From positions 3,825,001-3,889,000 of the forward strand of contig NZ_JAUSXQ010000001.1 of the NCBI RefSeq assembly GCF_030816115.1: a stretch of 64,000 nt of DNA. Reading direction: 5' to 3'. Below are positions 54,736 to 63,259 of this stretch, one piece after another; positions within the stretch are counted from its first letter, which is position 1, and the number at the start of each line of letters is the position of its first letter. The notes beneath the pieces were generated by a model. That model ran no database searches. It had not been told where the DNA came from and saw only the letters and a list, made by a program, of their open reading frames with translations. This DNA comes from Chryseobacterium sp. W4I1. Its GTDB lineage: Bacteria; Bacteroidota; Bacteroidia; Flavobacteriales; Weeksellaceae. Position numbers and translations under genes: made by a program.

Positions 54736-55413
54736 TTATTTGATTTCGAAATAGAAGCCTTCTTTTTCCAGTTCTTCATATTTCTCCTGATTGAATGTGA
54801 ACAGTTTTCCGGGTCTTCCGCTGCCTTCTTTTTTAACGTTGTTGGTTTCATTAAGCAGGCCATAGCTCATGATTTTTTTACGGAAATTTCTTCGGTCTAT
54901 TTCACGTCCGACGATGGTTCTGTACAAATTTTCAAGGTCTGAAAAAGGAAATTCTTCATTGAGAAGATTAAAGCCGATTGGCTGGTATTGGATCTTGGTA
55001 CGAAGTCTTTTTAACGCAATATCAATAATACTCTGATGATCAAAAGCCAGTTTGGGAAGTTTATTTACACTGAACCACTGTGCGTCTTCGGCATCAGAAT
55101 CGGCAAAGAGTTCATGATAGGAAGGGTTCACAAGGCCCAAATAAGCCACGGAAACCACTCTGTTTCTCGGATCGCGGCCTACGTTGCCAAAAGTATAGAG
55201 TTGTTCCAGAAAATCGGGCTTTATGCCTGCTTCTTCGTGCAATTCTCTTTTAACCGCATCATCCAGGTTTTCATCATCCAGAACGAGACCGCCGGGAAGC
55301 GCCCAGCCTCCTTTGAAGGGCTCTATCTTTCTTTTGATTAATAGGAGCTGAAGATCCTGCTTATCAAAGTACCCGAAAATGACGGCGTCTACCGCAACTT
55401 TTATTGCCTGCAT
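54736..55413 (-). CDS. Nudix/winged-helix transcriptional regulator, NrtR family
   Basis: NrtR proteins fuse a Nudix-like ADP-ribose-sensing domain to a winged helix and repress NAD or sugar genes; effector binding releases them. The 225-residue protein has an intact Nudix box: GLVLDDE, a seven-residue spacer, then RELHEEAGI near residue 60. It may therefore retain hydrolase activity. The winged helix follows from about residue 145 (NLYRTIVGREIDRRNFRKKI). It is transcribed toward the ADP-ribose operon. An operator-like repeat lies between its promoter and start. The sensed ligand is inferred, not known. Confidence 0.87.
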   Translation of the reverse strand: MQAIKVAVDAVIFGYFDKQDLQLLLIKRKIEPFKGGWALPGGLVLDDENLDDAVKRELHEEAGIKPDFLEQLYTFGNVGRDPRNRVVSVAYLGLVNPSYHELFADSDAEDAQWFSVNKLPKLAFDHQSIIDIALKRLRTKIQYQPIGFNLLNEEFPFSDLENLYRTIVGREIDRRNFRKKIMSYGLLNETNNVKKEGSGRPGKLFTFNQEKYEELEKEGFYFEIK

Positions 55414-55415
55414 AG

Positions 55416-55444
55416 TTAATTTGCGTTATGAATACACAAAGGTA
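55416..55444 (-). promoter_or_regulatory. Promoter and operator-like repeat of the NrtR-type gene
   Basis: TACCTTTG on the minus strand (55437-55444) is a -7 element 23 bp before the start codon. Between it and the ATG lies TTAATTTGCGTTAT (55416-55429), which shares ATTTGCGTTA with the operon sites at 54522 and 54485. It would cover the transcription start, fitting autorepression. Confidence 0.6.
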
Positions 55445-55472
55445 CAATTTATAAATGACATCAAAAAAACAA

Positions 55473-55502
55473 TTGACTGCATAATAAAACTAACTAACTT
55501 TA
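55473..55502 (+). promoter_or_regulatory. Promoter of the DUF1579 gene
   Basis: TTG (55473-55475) and, 19 bp on, TAACTTTA (55495-55502) resemble the Bacteroidota -33/-7 pair with one -7 mismatch. The start codon is 32 bp downstream. Confidence 0.5.
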
Positions 55503-55534
55503 TTTCACATTAACTCATTTAAAATTAACTAATT

Positions 55535-56167
55535 ATGAAAAATCTATTGTTATTATTTTCAATTGTTTTTCTTCTTACTGCCTGTGAGAAAGGAAAACCC
55601 GTGACAGAAAAAAGTTCCTCAAAAATGGATTCAACCGAATGGAAACCTGTAGATTCTGCTGCTGCCATGAAAGCGTGGATGGACTACGCTACCCCCGGAG
55701 AGCTTCACAAAATGCTGGCAAAATATGACGGAAACTGGACAGGATCTTCAACCATATGGATGGAATCGGATGGAAAACCCGCGACCAGTCAGGCTGAATG
55801 TACCAATAAAATGATCTTCGGAGGACGTTATCAGCAAAGCAATTACAAAGGAAGTTTTATGGGAATGCCTTTTGAAGGAATGAGCCTGATAGGCTATGAT
55901 AATGCAAAGAAAAAGTTTGTAAGCACCTGGATAGATAATATGGGAACGGGTATTATGCATGCAGAGGGTGACTGGGATGCTGCTAAAAAGTCCCTTGAAT
56001 TCAAAGGAAAAATGGCTGATCCTGCAAGACCCGGAAAAGAATGTGATTTCAGAGAAGTATACCTATTTACTGACGATAATAACCACACCATGGAAATGTA
56101 CGGCCCCGACTCTAAAACAGGAAAAGAACACAAAAGCATAGAAATAAAATTCACGAGAAATAAATAA
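55535..56167 (+). CDS. DUF1579 family lipoprotein
   Basis: This 210-residue protein has a lipoprotein signal (FLLTAC, lipidated Cys17) and a DUF1579 domain. It contains LAKYDGNWTGSSTIWMESDGK near residue 68, GGRYQQSNYKGSFMGMPFEG and GYDNAKKKFVSTWIDNMGTG (blocks given separately). The fold is a beta barrel of lipocalin-like type with unknown ligand. It stands alone between the regulator gene and a small membrane protein. Confidence 0.85.
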   Translation: MKNLLLLFSIVFLLTACEKGKPVTEKSSSKMDSTEWKPVDSAAAMKAWMDYATPGELHKMLAKYDGNWTGSSTIWMESDGKPATSQAECTNKMIFGGRYQQSNYKGSFMGMPFEGMSLIGYDNAKKKFVSTWIDNMGTGIMHAEGDWDAAKKSLEFKGKMADPARPGKECDFREVYLFTDDNNHTMEMYGPDSKTGKEHKSIEIKFTRNK

Positions 56168-56265
56168 AAACCGGAGAAATCCCTTGTTTGAAACAGTGAT
56201 TTTCCTTATAGATTTGAAGGCAGATATGCTCAACTTTGGTATAGAAAATAAAAATTTATACCATC

Positions 56266-56475
56266 ATGAAAACATTATTAAGAGCCTTTATCGTGGTCAT
56301 TATTATCATAGGAGGAGTTTTGATCATCGTTGTCGGGAAAAAGCCTTTCCCGGAACCTGAATGTCTCGTATGCGGGATCAATCTTATTAGAACATTAGGC
56401 ATTGCCGAAGTGATTCTTGGCCTCGGTGCATTGGTGATACAAGCCAATCTCACGGAGAAACAACGAACTTTCTGA
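56266..56475 (+). CDS. Small membrane protein
   Basis: This 69-residue protein has two hydrophobic segments (about residues 5-23 and 42-60) enclosing a short loop with PFPEPECLVCG and is otherwise unrecognised. The loop's CLVC pair may bind metal or be redox-active. It lies 98 bp after the DUF1579 gene and ends 5 bp before the terminator at 56481. Confidence 0.6.
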   Translation: MKTLLRAFIVVIIIIGGVLIIVVGKKPFPEPECLVCGINLIRTLGIAEVILGLGALVIQANLTEKQRTF

Positions 56476-56480
56476 AAAAT

Positions 56481-56513
56481 AAAAGACCGGTAGAAATTAC
56501 CGGTCTTTTTTAT
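56481..56513. terminator. Bidirectional terminator between the small membrane protein and lepA
   Basis: AAAAGACCGGTA (56481-56492) and TACCGGTCTTTT (56498-56509) form a 12 bp perfect stem around GAAAT, with a T tract on each strand, between two convergent genes. Confidence 0.9.
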
Positions 56514-56514
56514 A

Positions 56515-58311
56515 TTAATCGTTTAGTTTTAATACAGCCATGAACGCTGATTGCGGTACTTCTACTCTACCAATCTGCTTCATTTTCTTTTTACCTTCTT
56601 TCTGCTTTTCAAGAAGTTTACGTTTTCTGGAGATATCTCCACCGTAACATTTTGCGGTAACGTCTTTTCTTAAGGCTTTGATGGTTTCTCTGGCGATCAC
56701 TTTCGCTCCCAGTGCTGCCTGAACTGCAATATCAAACTGCTGTCTCGGGATCAGTTCACGAAGTTTCTCACACATCTTTTTACCGATATAGTAAGCATTA
56801 CTGTCGTGAATCAGTGAAGAAAGGGCATCTACCATGTCTCCGTTGATCAGGATATCCATTTTAACCAATTTGGAAGAACGCATTCCTATCGGAGAATAAT
56901 CGAATGACGCATATCCTTTGGAAATAGATTTCAGACGGTCATAAAAGTCGAAAACAACTTCTGCCAAAGGCATATTGAATGTTAATTCTACCCTGTCTGC
57001 CGTTAAATAACTCTGGTTAACAATCTCTCCTCTTTTTTCAATACAAAGTGTCATTACTGGACCTACAAAATCTGACTTAGTAATGATAGAAGCTTTAATA
57101 AAAGGCTCTTCTACTCTATCTAAAATACTTGGGTCCATCATTTCTGACGGGTTATTGATCAAAATTGGAGTGTCAGGTTCTTTTTTAGAATATCCATGGT
57201 ATGAAACGTTGGGTACTGTGGTAATAACGTTCATATCAAACTCTCTGTCAAGACGCTCTTGAACAATTTCCATGTGAAGCATTCCTAGGAATCCGCAACG
57301 GAAACCAAAGCCAAGTGCGGCAGAACTTTCCGGCTCGAAAACCAGTGAAGCATCATTCAGTCTTAATTTTTCAAGTGAGAATCTTAATTCTTCAAAATCT
57401 TCAGATTCAATAGGATAAATTCCCGCAAATACCATTGGTTTTACTTCTTCAAAACCATCGATTGCCGAATCAGCAGGATTTACAAAAGAGGTAATGGTAT
57501 CCCCTACTTTTACTTCTCTTGCGTCTTTAATTCCTGAAATAATATAGCCTACATCACCACATTCAATGGTCTTTTTCGGAACCTGTTTCAGTTTCAAAGT
57601 TCCTACTTCATCAGCGCCATATTCTTTTCCTGTAGCGAAAAATTTTATTTTCTCGTTTTTAGAAATACTTCCGTTGACTACTTTGAAATACGCTTCAATT
57701 CCTCTGAACGGGTTGTAAACTGAGTCAAAAATAAGGGCCTGCAGTGGTGCTTTAGGATCTCCAACCGGAGCAGGAATTCTGTTGACAATCTGCTCAAGCA
57801 AATCATGAACTCCCTCCCCTGTTTTTCCTGAAACTCTAAGAACATCTTCATATTTGCATCCTAAAAGTCCCATAATTTCGTCGGTAACTTCTTCTGGATT
57901 TGCAGATGGAAGATCTATTTTATTAAGAATTGGAATAATTTCCAAGTCATTTTCTAATGCTAAATAAAGATTACTGATGGTCTGTGCCTGGATACTCTGT
58001 GCTGCATCTACAATAAGAAGTGCTCCTTCACAAGCAGCAATAGAACGGGAAACTTCGTAAGAGAAGTCTACGTGTCCCGGGGTATCGATAAGGTTTAAGA
58101 TATATTTTTCTCCTTTATACTCATAATCCATCTGGATCGCGTGAGACTTGATGGTAATCCCACGTTCTTTCTCCAAATCCATATCATCCAAGGTCTGAGA
58201 CTGCAGTTCTCTCTGAGTAACCGTATTGGTGTACTCTAAAAGACGGTCTGCCAAAGTACTTTTACCGTGGTCAATATGAGCGATTATGCAAAAATTTCGT
58301 ATGTTTTTCAT
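56515..58311 (-). CDS. lepA: Elongation factor 4 (LepA)
   Basis: LepA is a ribosome-associated translational GTPase. G motifs are [10 protein letters not shown] (G1), [12 protein letters not shown] (G3) and NKIDLPSA (G4). Domain II and III segments and the LepA-specific C-terminal run [12 protein letters not shown] and [26 protein letters not shown] near the end are present (as separate blocks). The 598 residues are standard. A TATCTTTG (-7) sits at 58331-58338 on the minus strand. Confidence 0.96.
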   Translation of the reverse strand: MKNIRNFCIIAHIDHGKSTLADRLLEYTNTVTQRELQSQTLDDMDLEKERGITIKSHAIQMDYEYKGEKYILNLIDTPGHVDFSYEVSRSIAACEGALLIVDAAQSIQAQTISNLYLALENDLEIIPILNKIDLPSANPEEVTDEIMGLLGCKYEDVLRVSGKTGEGVHDLLEQIVNRIPAPVGDPKAPLQALIFDSVYNPFRGIEAYFKVVNGSISKNEKIKFFATGKEYGADEVGTLKLKQVPKKTIECGDVGYIISGIKDAREVKVGDTITSFVNPADSAIDGFEEVKPMVFAGIYPIESEDFEELRFSLEKLRLNDASLVFEPESSAALGFGFRCGFLGMLHMEIVQERLDREFDMNVITTVPNVSYHGYSKKEPDTPILINNPSEMMDPSILDRVEEPFIKASIITKSDFVGPVMTLCIEKRGEIVNQSYLTADRVELTFNMPLAEVVFDFYDRLKSISKGYASFDYSPIGMRSSKLVKMDILINGDMVDALSSLIHDSNAYYIGKKMCEKLRELIPRQQFDIAVQAALGAKVIARETIKALRKDVTAKCYGGDISRKRKLLEKQKEGKKKMKQIGRVEVPQSAFMAVLKLND

Positions 58312-58330
58312 TTAAGAACGTTGTAATTTG

Positions 58331-58338
58331 CAAAGATA
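58331..58338 (-). promoter_or_regulatory. -7 promoter element of lepA
   Basis: TATCTTTG on the minus strand lies 19 bp upstream of the lepA start. A clear -33 TTG was not found. Confidence 0.45.
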
Positions 58339-58382
58339 AAAAAATGCAGGAGATTATCTCTCTTTAATTTTCCGTGTGAAAT

Positions 58383-59408
58383 TTATTTTTCGAAGACGTA
58401 AGCGCCTGTTAAAGAATCTATATATACCTTCGAAGATGTTGTCGTCTTTGCACCGGTTATTGCCGCCGTGTGAGATGTTCCCGGATCAAGAGCCCCTCCG
58501 ACAAGTGCTCCGACTACACCGCCGGCGAGTGCTCCTACCATCATTCCTCCCGTCATCTTTTGAACGGAAAGCTGTGCTCTTGATGAAATGATATAAAATC
58601 CTTTATTTCCTTTTACCATTTCTACAAATCCTGAAGGTATACCGCGGTATGCTTTTCCGGAATCTACATAACAGAAAACTTCACTGAGCGGAACTGAAAG
58701 ATCTTTGTATTTCACATTCATCAGTCTTCCTTTTTTATTTTTAACAATAGAATAACCTGGCTCCGGCTTCTGATCGTAGAAACTTTTAAAATTTTTATAA
58801 ACACCATCTGCCAGTTGAGGCTCATTATAAGCTTTAAAATTTTTATTGAGATAAGGACTGTAATTGCCCAATTCATTTTCAGGAATCATAACCCCTAAAA
58901 CAGTCCCGGAATAAGAGCCTTTAATAAATTCTGAGAACACCTCGGAGATCTGCTGAGCTAAAAATTTCGGCATATCCCCTGTCTTTTTCGGATCTGAAAC
59001 GATCACATTTTCAAAACGGGTGATAAAGTAATATCTATCATTTCTTTTCAGAAAGCTTGATATTTTAATCCTTACTTTTCCAAAGGCTTCTTGTTGCCCC
59101 GGATCCTGCTCGTTATAAGCCTTCAGATCTTCCAGAATTAAAGTAATATCATTATTCCCTTTTACTGTATTATCCTTTGAAAACCAGGTTTCGAATTGAT
59201 TTTTTAAATCTCCATCAGCAAAATTTATGTCTGATGTGCCTTTTTTACCGGTAATAGTCCCAATAGTTTTATCATTCCGGTTATCTATGAAAGTTAAGGA
59301 TTTGGTAAGGCCTTTTTTATCTTTAATATTCTGATTAAGTTCAATAATTTCTTTTTTTTGGGCAGATAAAGCCATTGAAAATAACAGGAAGAATACTATT
59401 TTTCTCAT
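58383..59408 (-). CDS. Exported uncharacterised protein, paralogue 1
   Basis: The start is set at the ATG at 59408 (MRKIVFFLLFSMALSAQ, a signal peptide); the upstream ATG at 59465 lies in front of it without signal features. The 341-residue protein has a glycine-rich segment GGMMVGALAGGVVGALVGG near residue 300, like a glycine zipper that may insert in membranes. It is a clear paralogue of the 59555 gene (both carry FLKRND-YYF and LGNY). No family is recognised. Confidence 0.65.
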   Translation of the reverse strand: MRKIVFFLLFSMALSAQKKEIIELNQNIKDKKGLTKSLTFIDNRNDKTIGTITGKKGTSDINFADGDLKNQFETWFSKDNTVKGNNDITLILEDLKAYNEQDPGQQEAFGKVRIKISSFLKRNDRYYFITRFENVIVSDPKKTGDMPKFLAQQISEVFSEFIKGSYSGTVLGVMIPENELGNYSPYLNKNFKAYNEPQLADGVYKNFKSFYDQKPEPGYSIVKNKKGRLMNVKYKDLSVPLSEVFCYVDSGKAYRGIPSGFVEMVKGNKGFYIISSRAQLSVQKMTGGMMVGALAGGVVGALVGGALDPGTSHTAAITGAKTTTSSKVYIDSLTGAYVFEK

Positions 59409-59554
59409 TTTGTTTTTTGTTTTATTTGTAAAGATAAAAAAGAGAGACATTCTATCTCTCTTCATATCAAAATTACATTCAATATATTTTTATTCTTCAG
59501 AAAAGTCATAAATCAGAAGTTTCAAAACCACATCAGAGCGTTTATCGCTATGTC

Positions 59555-60586
59555 TTATCTAGGTTTAACGAAATTTTCGGGTAAAATATATTCTCCCGTA
59601 AGTTTATCAATTCCTATTCTGTAATACGCTTCATTCTTTTTGCGGATTTTTGCAGCAGCAATATCTATTACTACAGCAGCAACCAAACCTCCAATAACAC
59701 CGGCAGCACCTGCTCCTACAATAACAGGAGTACTGTTATACTGTGGAAAAATTTCTTCCTGAGATGCCATTATGAAAATTCCGTCATTATCTTTTTCAAT
59801 TTCGATAATACTTACGGGTGTTTTTTTATAAGCAATTCCGTTATCAATAATTGCATAAACATCTTTACCAAGATTATCGTAACCATCGACTCTTTTCACG
59901 CCTCTAATTACACCATCTTTATTCTTTTTTACTGCAAATTCTTTATCCGGTTTTTGTTCAGCAAATGATTTATAATCTTTATAAACACCGTCCGTAAAAG
60001 TTTCAGAACTATAAACTGATAAGTTTTCAGGTATTATTTTTTCATAATTTCCAAGATCGGTTTCTAAAATAGGACTATTGAGTCCGGTTTCAGTGTATGA
60101 ATCTTTGATAATATTGGCTAATTCTGATGATATTCTAGCCGCTATAGCTCTTGTAATATAGGCATGATCTTTCTGTGGATAATCTTTTGAAATGGTCCGT
60201 TTTTTCAAAAAATAATAATGATCATTTCTTTTTAAAAAGGTAGAGATTTTCAATTCAAGATGTCCCATAACGGATCTTTCAGTTGGTATATCATTAACTT
60301 TTAAATTTTCCAGCACAAGATAATATTGAATATTTCCCTGTACCTTATTATCTTCTACAAACCAATCAGAAAATAATTTTTCCAAATCATCTTTTTCAAA
60401 CTTTACTTCAAAAGGTTCTTTTCTGTGAGAAACTATTCCTATGTTTTTATCTTCCCTCCTGTCTAGCAAAGTAAGAGATTTTGCAAAATGTTTTTTATCT
60501 TTTATGTTCTGTCTCAGGTCTATAAACTGCTCTTTTTGAGCAAAAATAAAGTTAGAGAATAATAGAAATAATAATTTTTTTTTCAT
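59555..60586 (-). CDS. Exported uncharacterised protein, paralogue 2
   Basis: This 343-residue protein has a signal peptide (LLFLLFSNFIFAQ), a central FLKRNDHYYF stretch and a C-terminal glycine/alanine-rich hydrophobic segment VGAGAAGVIGGLVAAVV near 300. It matches the 58383 gene over nearly its whole length (IDLRQNIKDKKHFAKSLTL against IELNQNIKDKKGLTKSLTF). A tandem duplication is inferred. No domain function is known to me. Confidence 0.65.
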   Translation of the reverse strand: MKKKLLFLLFSNFIFAQKEQFIDLRQNIKDKKHFAKSLTLLDRREDKNIGIVSHRKEPFEVKFEKDDLEKLFSDWFVEDNKVQGNIQYYLVLENLKVNDIPTERSVMGHLELKISTFLKRNDHYYFLKKRTISKDYPQKDHAYITRAIAARISSELANIIKDSYTETGLNSPILETDLGNYEKIIPENLSVYSSETFTDGVYKDYKSFAEQKPDKEFAVKKNKDGVIRGVKRVDGYDNLGKDVYAIIDNGIAYKKTPVSIIEIEKDNDGIFIMASQEEIFPQYNSTPVIVGAGAAGVIGGLVAAVVIDIAAAKIRKKNEAYYRIGIDKLTGEYILPENFVKPR

Positions 60587-60624
60587 TTGTTTTTTTTAAT
60601 TCGTCCGTAAAAATATGAATTTGC

Positions 60625-60670
60625 TTTAAAACTAAACGGCTCTCACAAACAATTGTCTGTAAGAGCCGTC
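60625..60670 (-). terminator. Intrinsic terminator of the sigma factor operon
   Basis: ACGGCTCT (60636-60643) pairs with AGAGCCGT (60662-60669) and the inner ACA-AACAATTGT-TGT region extends the stem. On the minus strand TTTAGTTTTAAAG follows. It lies between the operon's last gene and the 59555 gene. Confidence 0.82.
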
Positions 60671-60691
60671 CAACATTAAAAAAATAAACTA

Positions 60692-61213
60692 TTATGGGTT
60701 TTGTTTGGGCCTTGCCGTGTTATCATGCCCGCTGTGAGGTTTTCTTTCATTCATTTTATCTCTCATCATACCCTCTGACTGGAACAGTTTTAATACTTTC
60801 TGGCAGGGAATTACCTGCTGCATTTTATCAGCATACCTCTTTCTATTATCTAACAGCTTTTGCCCTACTTCAAAGCTCTGCTGGAGCTTTGCCTTGGCTT
60901 CATCATCCGATAAAGTTTCAGGATTAAAATGAGGATCAAACTGACCTTTTATCTGTTTCTGATTTTCAAGATATTCATTATATAGCTGTGTAAATTCTGT
61001 TTTATCATTGGCATCAATTTCAAGACTTTCCAACACCATATTATTTCTGAATTTCTTGAGAAGCTCTTTTCTTTCTTCCGGAGAAAGATTGTTGATTACC
61101 TCTTTTCTTTGTTTAGGGTCCATCTTTTTCCAGTCATAATCTGTAGTCTGGGCATTTTGTGCATTCAGACCAAAACCATAAATAATAAAAAACGTAAATA
61201 ATATCTTTTTCAT
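60692..61213 (-). CDS. Spy-like periplasmic protein of the sigma operon
   Basis: This 173-residue exported protein has a signal peptide (ILFTFFIIYGFGLNAQ) and a helical region with NLSPEERKELLKKFRNNM and TEFTQLYNEYLENQKQIK. It is similar to the Spy/CpxP type or to sensor-of-ECF-sigma annotations found next to sigma and anti-sigma genes in Flavobacteriia. It is third in the sigma operon and starts 5 bp after the anti-sigma-like gene. A periplasmic stress-sensing role is inferred. Confidence 0.72.
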   Translation of the reverse strand: MKKILFTFFIIYGFGLNAQNAQTTDYDWKKMDPKQRKEVINNLSPEERKELLKKFRNNMVLESLEIDANDKTEFTQLYNEYLENQKQIKGQFDPHFNPETLSDDEAKAKLQQSFEVGQKLLDNRKRYADKMQQVIPCQKVLKLFQSEGMMRDKMNERKPHSGHDNTARPKQNP

Positions 61214-61218
61214 CTTTC

Positions 61219-61752
61219 TTAATTATATAAATCTAAATAAACGTCCTGGGTAGAATTGCTTGCCAGTTCTGATATTTCAGAGTTAGAAAAGGAATCCAGA
61301 TATTCATTCATTTTAGTATCTTCTTTTTTAGAGGTTGCTTTCACAGGCTTTCGTTCCGTTACATTTTCATTTCCTTTCTCTGGAGTATATGAAACCGGTT
61401 TAGTCGACTGATTTGCAACTGTTTGATTATTATTTTCAACAGAAGTTAAATCTGCTTCCAGCGTTTCATAAGCACGTTCACTTTCTGTTTTAGGCTTCTG
61501 CATATTGGAAGCATATGACTGAGGATTCAACATGTCTTTTGCCGGATCGTTGTCAGAATTAAAAACATACGTTGCCCCGAATATCAAAACCAGTGATGCC
61601 GCTGCGGCATACATCCAGTTAAGCTTGAAAACAGGTACTTTTTTCTCTGTTTTCACTTCGTTCATTACGTTGTCCTGGATGTTTTGAAACAAATCATCCG
61701 GAACTTTGTAAATATTCTTTCGTTCTAGTTTTTCTATGTCGAACTCTTTCAT
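61219..61752 (-). CDS. Putative anti-sigma factor with one transmembrane helix
   Basis: This 177-residue protein has a cytoplasmic N-terminal segment (about 45 residues), one hydrophobic helix near residue 47-66 (WMYAAAASLVLIFGATYVF) and a Ser/Lys-rich outer region. The arrangement directly after an ECF sigma gene is that of an anti-sigma factor. No zinc-binding ASD motif (HxxxCxxC) is seen, so it would be a different anti-sigma class. The function rests on position and topology. Confidence 0.65.
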   Translation of the reverse strand: MKEFDIEKLERKNIYKVPDDLFQNIQDNVMNEVKTEKKVPVFKLNWMYAAAASLVLIFGATYVFNSDNDPAKDMLNPQSYASNMQKPKTESERAYETLEADLTSVENNNQTVANQSTKPVSYTPEKGNENVTERKPVKATSKKEDTKMNEYLDSFSNSEISELASNSTQDVYLDLYN

Positions 61753-61769
61753 CTTGGGTGGGTCAAAAA

Positions 61770-62321
61770 TTATTTTTCGTAATTTTCTTTAATAAATTCT
61801 TCTATTTTCTGTTTGGCATAATGATAATTCGTCTTTAAAGTCCCTACAGACATATCTACAATTTTAGATATCTCTTCATAAGGCAGATCATCATAATACC
61901 GCATCATAAATACCAGTTTCTGCTTTTCAGGCAGGCTTTGTATAGCGTTTTGGAGCAGCAGCTGTATTTCTTCAGCATCTCCTGCTGTATTGTCTGCTAC
62001 CAGATTCTGCATATAATACTCCGGATCTTCATCCGTCTTCTGCATTTTCTTCATCTTGTTGACCTGCTGTAATGCCTCGTTGGTGGCAATCCTGTAAAGC
62101 CAGGTATACAGCTGGCTGTCATTTTTGAACTGGTGAAAATTCTGATAAGCTTTAATAAATGTCTCCTGCAGCGTATCCTGGGCAAGATCTCCATCTACAA
62201 TAATTCTTCTGATATGCCAGTACAACCTGCTCTGATAAGCATCCATCAAGGCACGTACCCCTTTTTCCTGGGTCCGTGGATTCTGCATCAACGAAATAAT
62301 TTCCGCGTCCTTAATCTTCAT
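61770..62321 (-). CDS. ECF-type RNA polymerase sigma factor
   Basis: This 183-residue sigma factor has region 2 (AQDTLQETFIKAYQNFHQF and LYTWLYRIATNEAL near residues 45-75) and region 4 (LPEKQKLVFMMRYYDDLPYEEISKI followed by SVGTLKTNYHYAKQKI near 125-170). It heads a three-gene operon with the anti-sigma-like and Spy-like genes. A -7 TATTTTTG at 62347-62354 with a TTG 22 bp upstream is its probable promoter; autoregulation is plausible. Confidence 0.92.
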   Translation of the reverse strand: MKIKDAEIISLMQNPRTQEKGVRALMDAYQSRLYWHIRRIIVDGDLAQDTLQETFIKAYQNFHQFKNDSQLYTWLYRIATNEALQQVNKMKKMQKTDEDPEYYMQNLVADNTAGDAEEIQLLLQNAIQSLPEKQKLVFMMRYYDDLPYEEISKIVDMSVGTLKTNYHYAKQKIEEFIKENYEK

Positions 62322-62346
62322 AAGATGCTTTCACTGTTTTGGATTA

Positions 62347-62379
62347 CAAAAATAACCGAAAGTTAAATTACTTATTCAA
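62347..62379 (-). promoter_or_regulatory. Possible promoter of the sigma operon
   Basis: On the minus strand TTG (62377-62379) is 22 bp from TATTTTTG (62347-62354). The spacing is longer than the usual 19-21, so the call is tentative. Confidence 0.4.
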
Positions 62380-62497
62380 TTTTCAGTCCAAATATTTAAA
62401 ATAATATCAGATGTTTATGCTGTGAGCCTTAAGCAGTAGGGAATAGGGGGCTGCTTATAAACTTCAGGCTTCTTTCTTCCATCTTCCTTTAAAATCT

Positions 62498-62505
62498 TAT
62501 CTTTG
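62498..62505 (+). promoter_or_regulatory. -7 element abutting the DUF2520 gene
   Basis: TATCTTTG ends 4 bp before the ATG at 62510. As with the GH3 gene, a transcript from here would be leaderless. No -33 TTG was found at the right distance. Confidence 0.4.
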
Positions 62506-62509
62506 TTAG

Positions 62510-63259
62510 ATGCAAATTGTAATCATAGGTTCCGGAAATGTGGCCTACCATATGGCAAAAGCTTTCAGTCTTAAAAAAATTCCATTGCTGCAGATTTTTG
62601 GCAGAAATGGAGAAGAACTGAAGAAAATCTCTCAAGAACTGGATGTCCCATATTCTACGGAACATCTGGAGGATGCGGATCTGTACATCATCTGTGTAAG
62701 TGATGCTTCTGTGGAAAATGTATCTAAGGTTATCACCAAAAAGGACGCACTGGTTGCCCACACTTCAGGATCTCTTCCCAAAGAAATTCTATCGGGGGAA
62801 TACAGAAAATCAAGCTTTTATCCTTTGCAGACTTTTTCAAAATCGAAAGAGCTTGATTACGAAAAGATCCCATTTTTCATAGAAACTGAAAATGAAAGGG
62901 ATAAGGAGATTCTTTTTGATCTTGCTTCCAAAATTTCACAAAATGTAATGGAAAGCAACCACGAAAAGAGAAAATATATTCATCTTACAGCTGTTTTTGC
63001 CTGCAATTTCGTTAATCATCTTTTTGCAAGAGCCAAAGAGATTTCTGATTCGCAGGAAATTCCTTTTAGTTATTTTCTGCCTCTTATTGATGAAACAGTG
63101 AAGAAAATTCATGAAATTGAACCTAAGGATGCCCAAACAGGACCGGCAGTAAGAAATGATGTAAGAGTGCTGGAATTACATGAGCAGTTATTAAAAGACG
63201 AAAGTCTTGAAATTTATAAGACAATGAATCATTCTATTCAGAAAATGTATGAGTTATAA
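62510..63259 (+). CDS. Rossmann-like and DUF2520 domain protein
   Basis: This 249-residue protein begins with a dinucleotide-binding motif IIGSGNVAYHMAKAF and contains VAHTSGSLPKEIL and the DUF2520 C-terminal helical domain. It is similar in fold to oxidoreductases of the ketopantoate/6-phosphogluconate type, with unknown substrate. Its end overlaps the next gene by 11 bp. Confidence 0.88.
   Translation: MQIVIIGSGNVAYHMAKAFSLKKIPLLQIFGRNGEELKKISQELDVPYSTEHLEDADLYIICVSDASVENVSKVITKKDALVAHTSGSLPKEILSGEYRKSSFYPLQTFSKSKELDYEKIPFFIETENERDKEILFDLASKISQNVMESNHEKRKYIHLTAVFACNFVNHLFARAKEISDSQEIPFSYFLPLIDETVKKIHEIEPKDAQTGPAVRNDVRVLELHEQLLKDESLEIYKTMNHSIQKMYEL

Noticed and set aside
45639..55413. Classic DarTG-type toxin-antitoxin system
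   Set aside because: NADAR and macro domains are present but no DarT-like transferase with its family motifs is visible; DUF4291 remains only a candidate.
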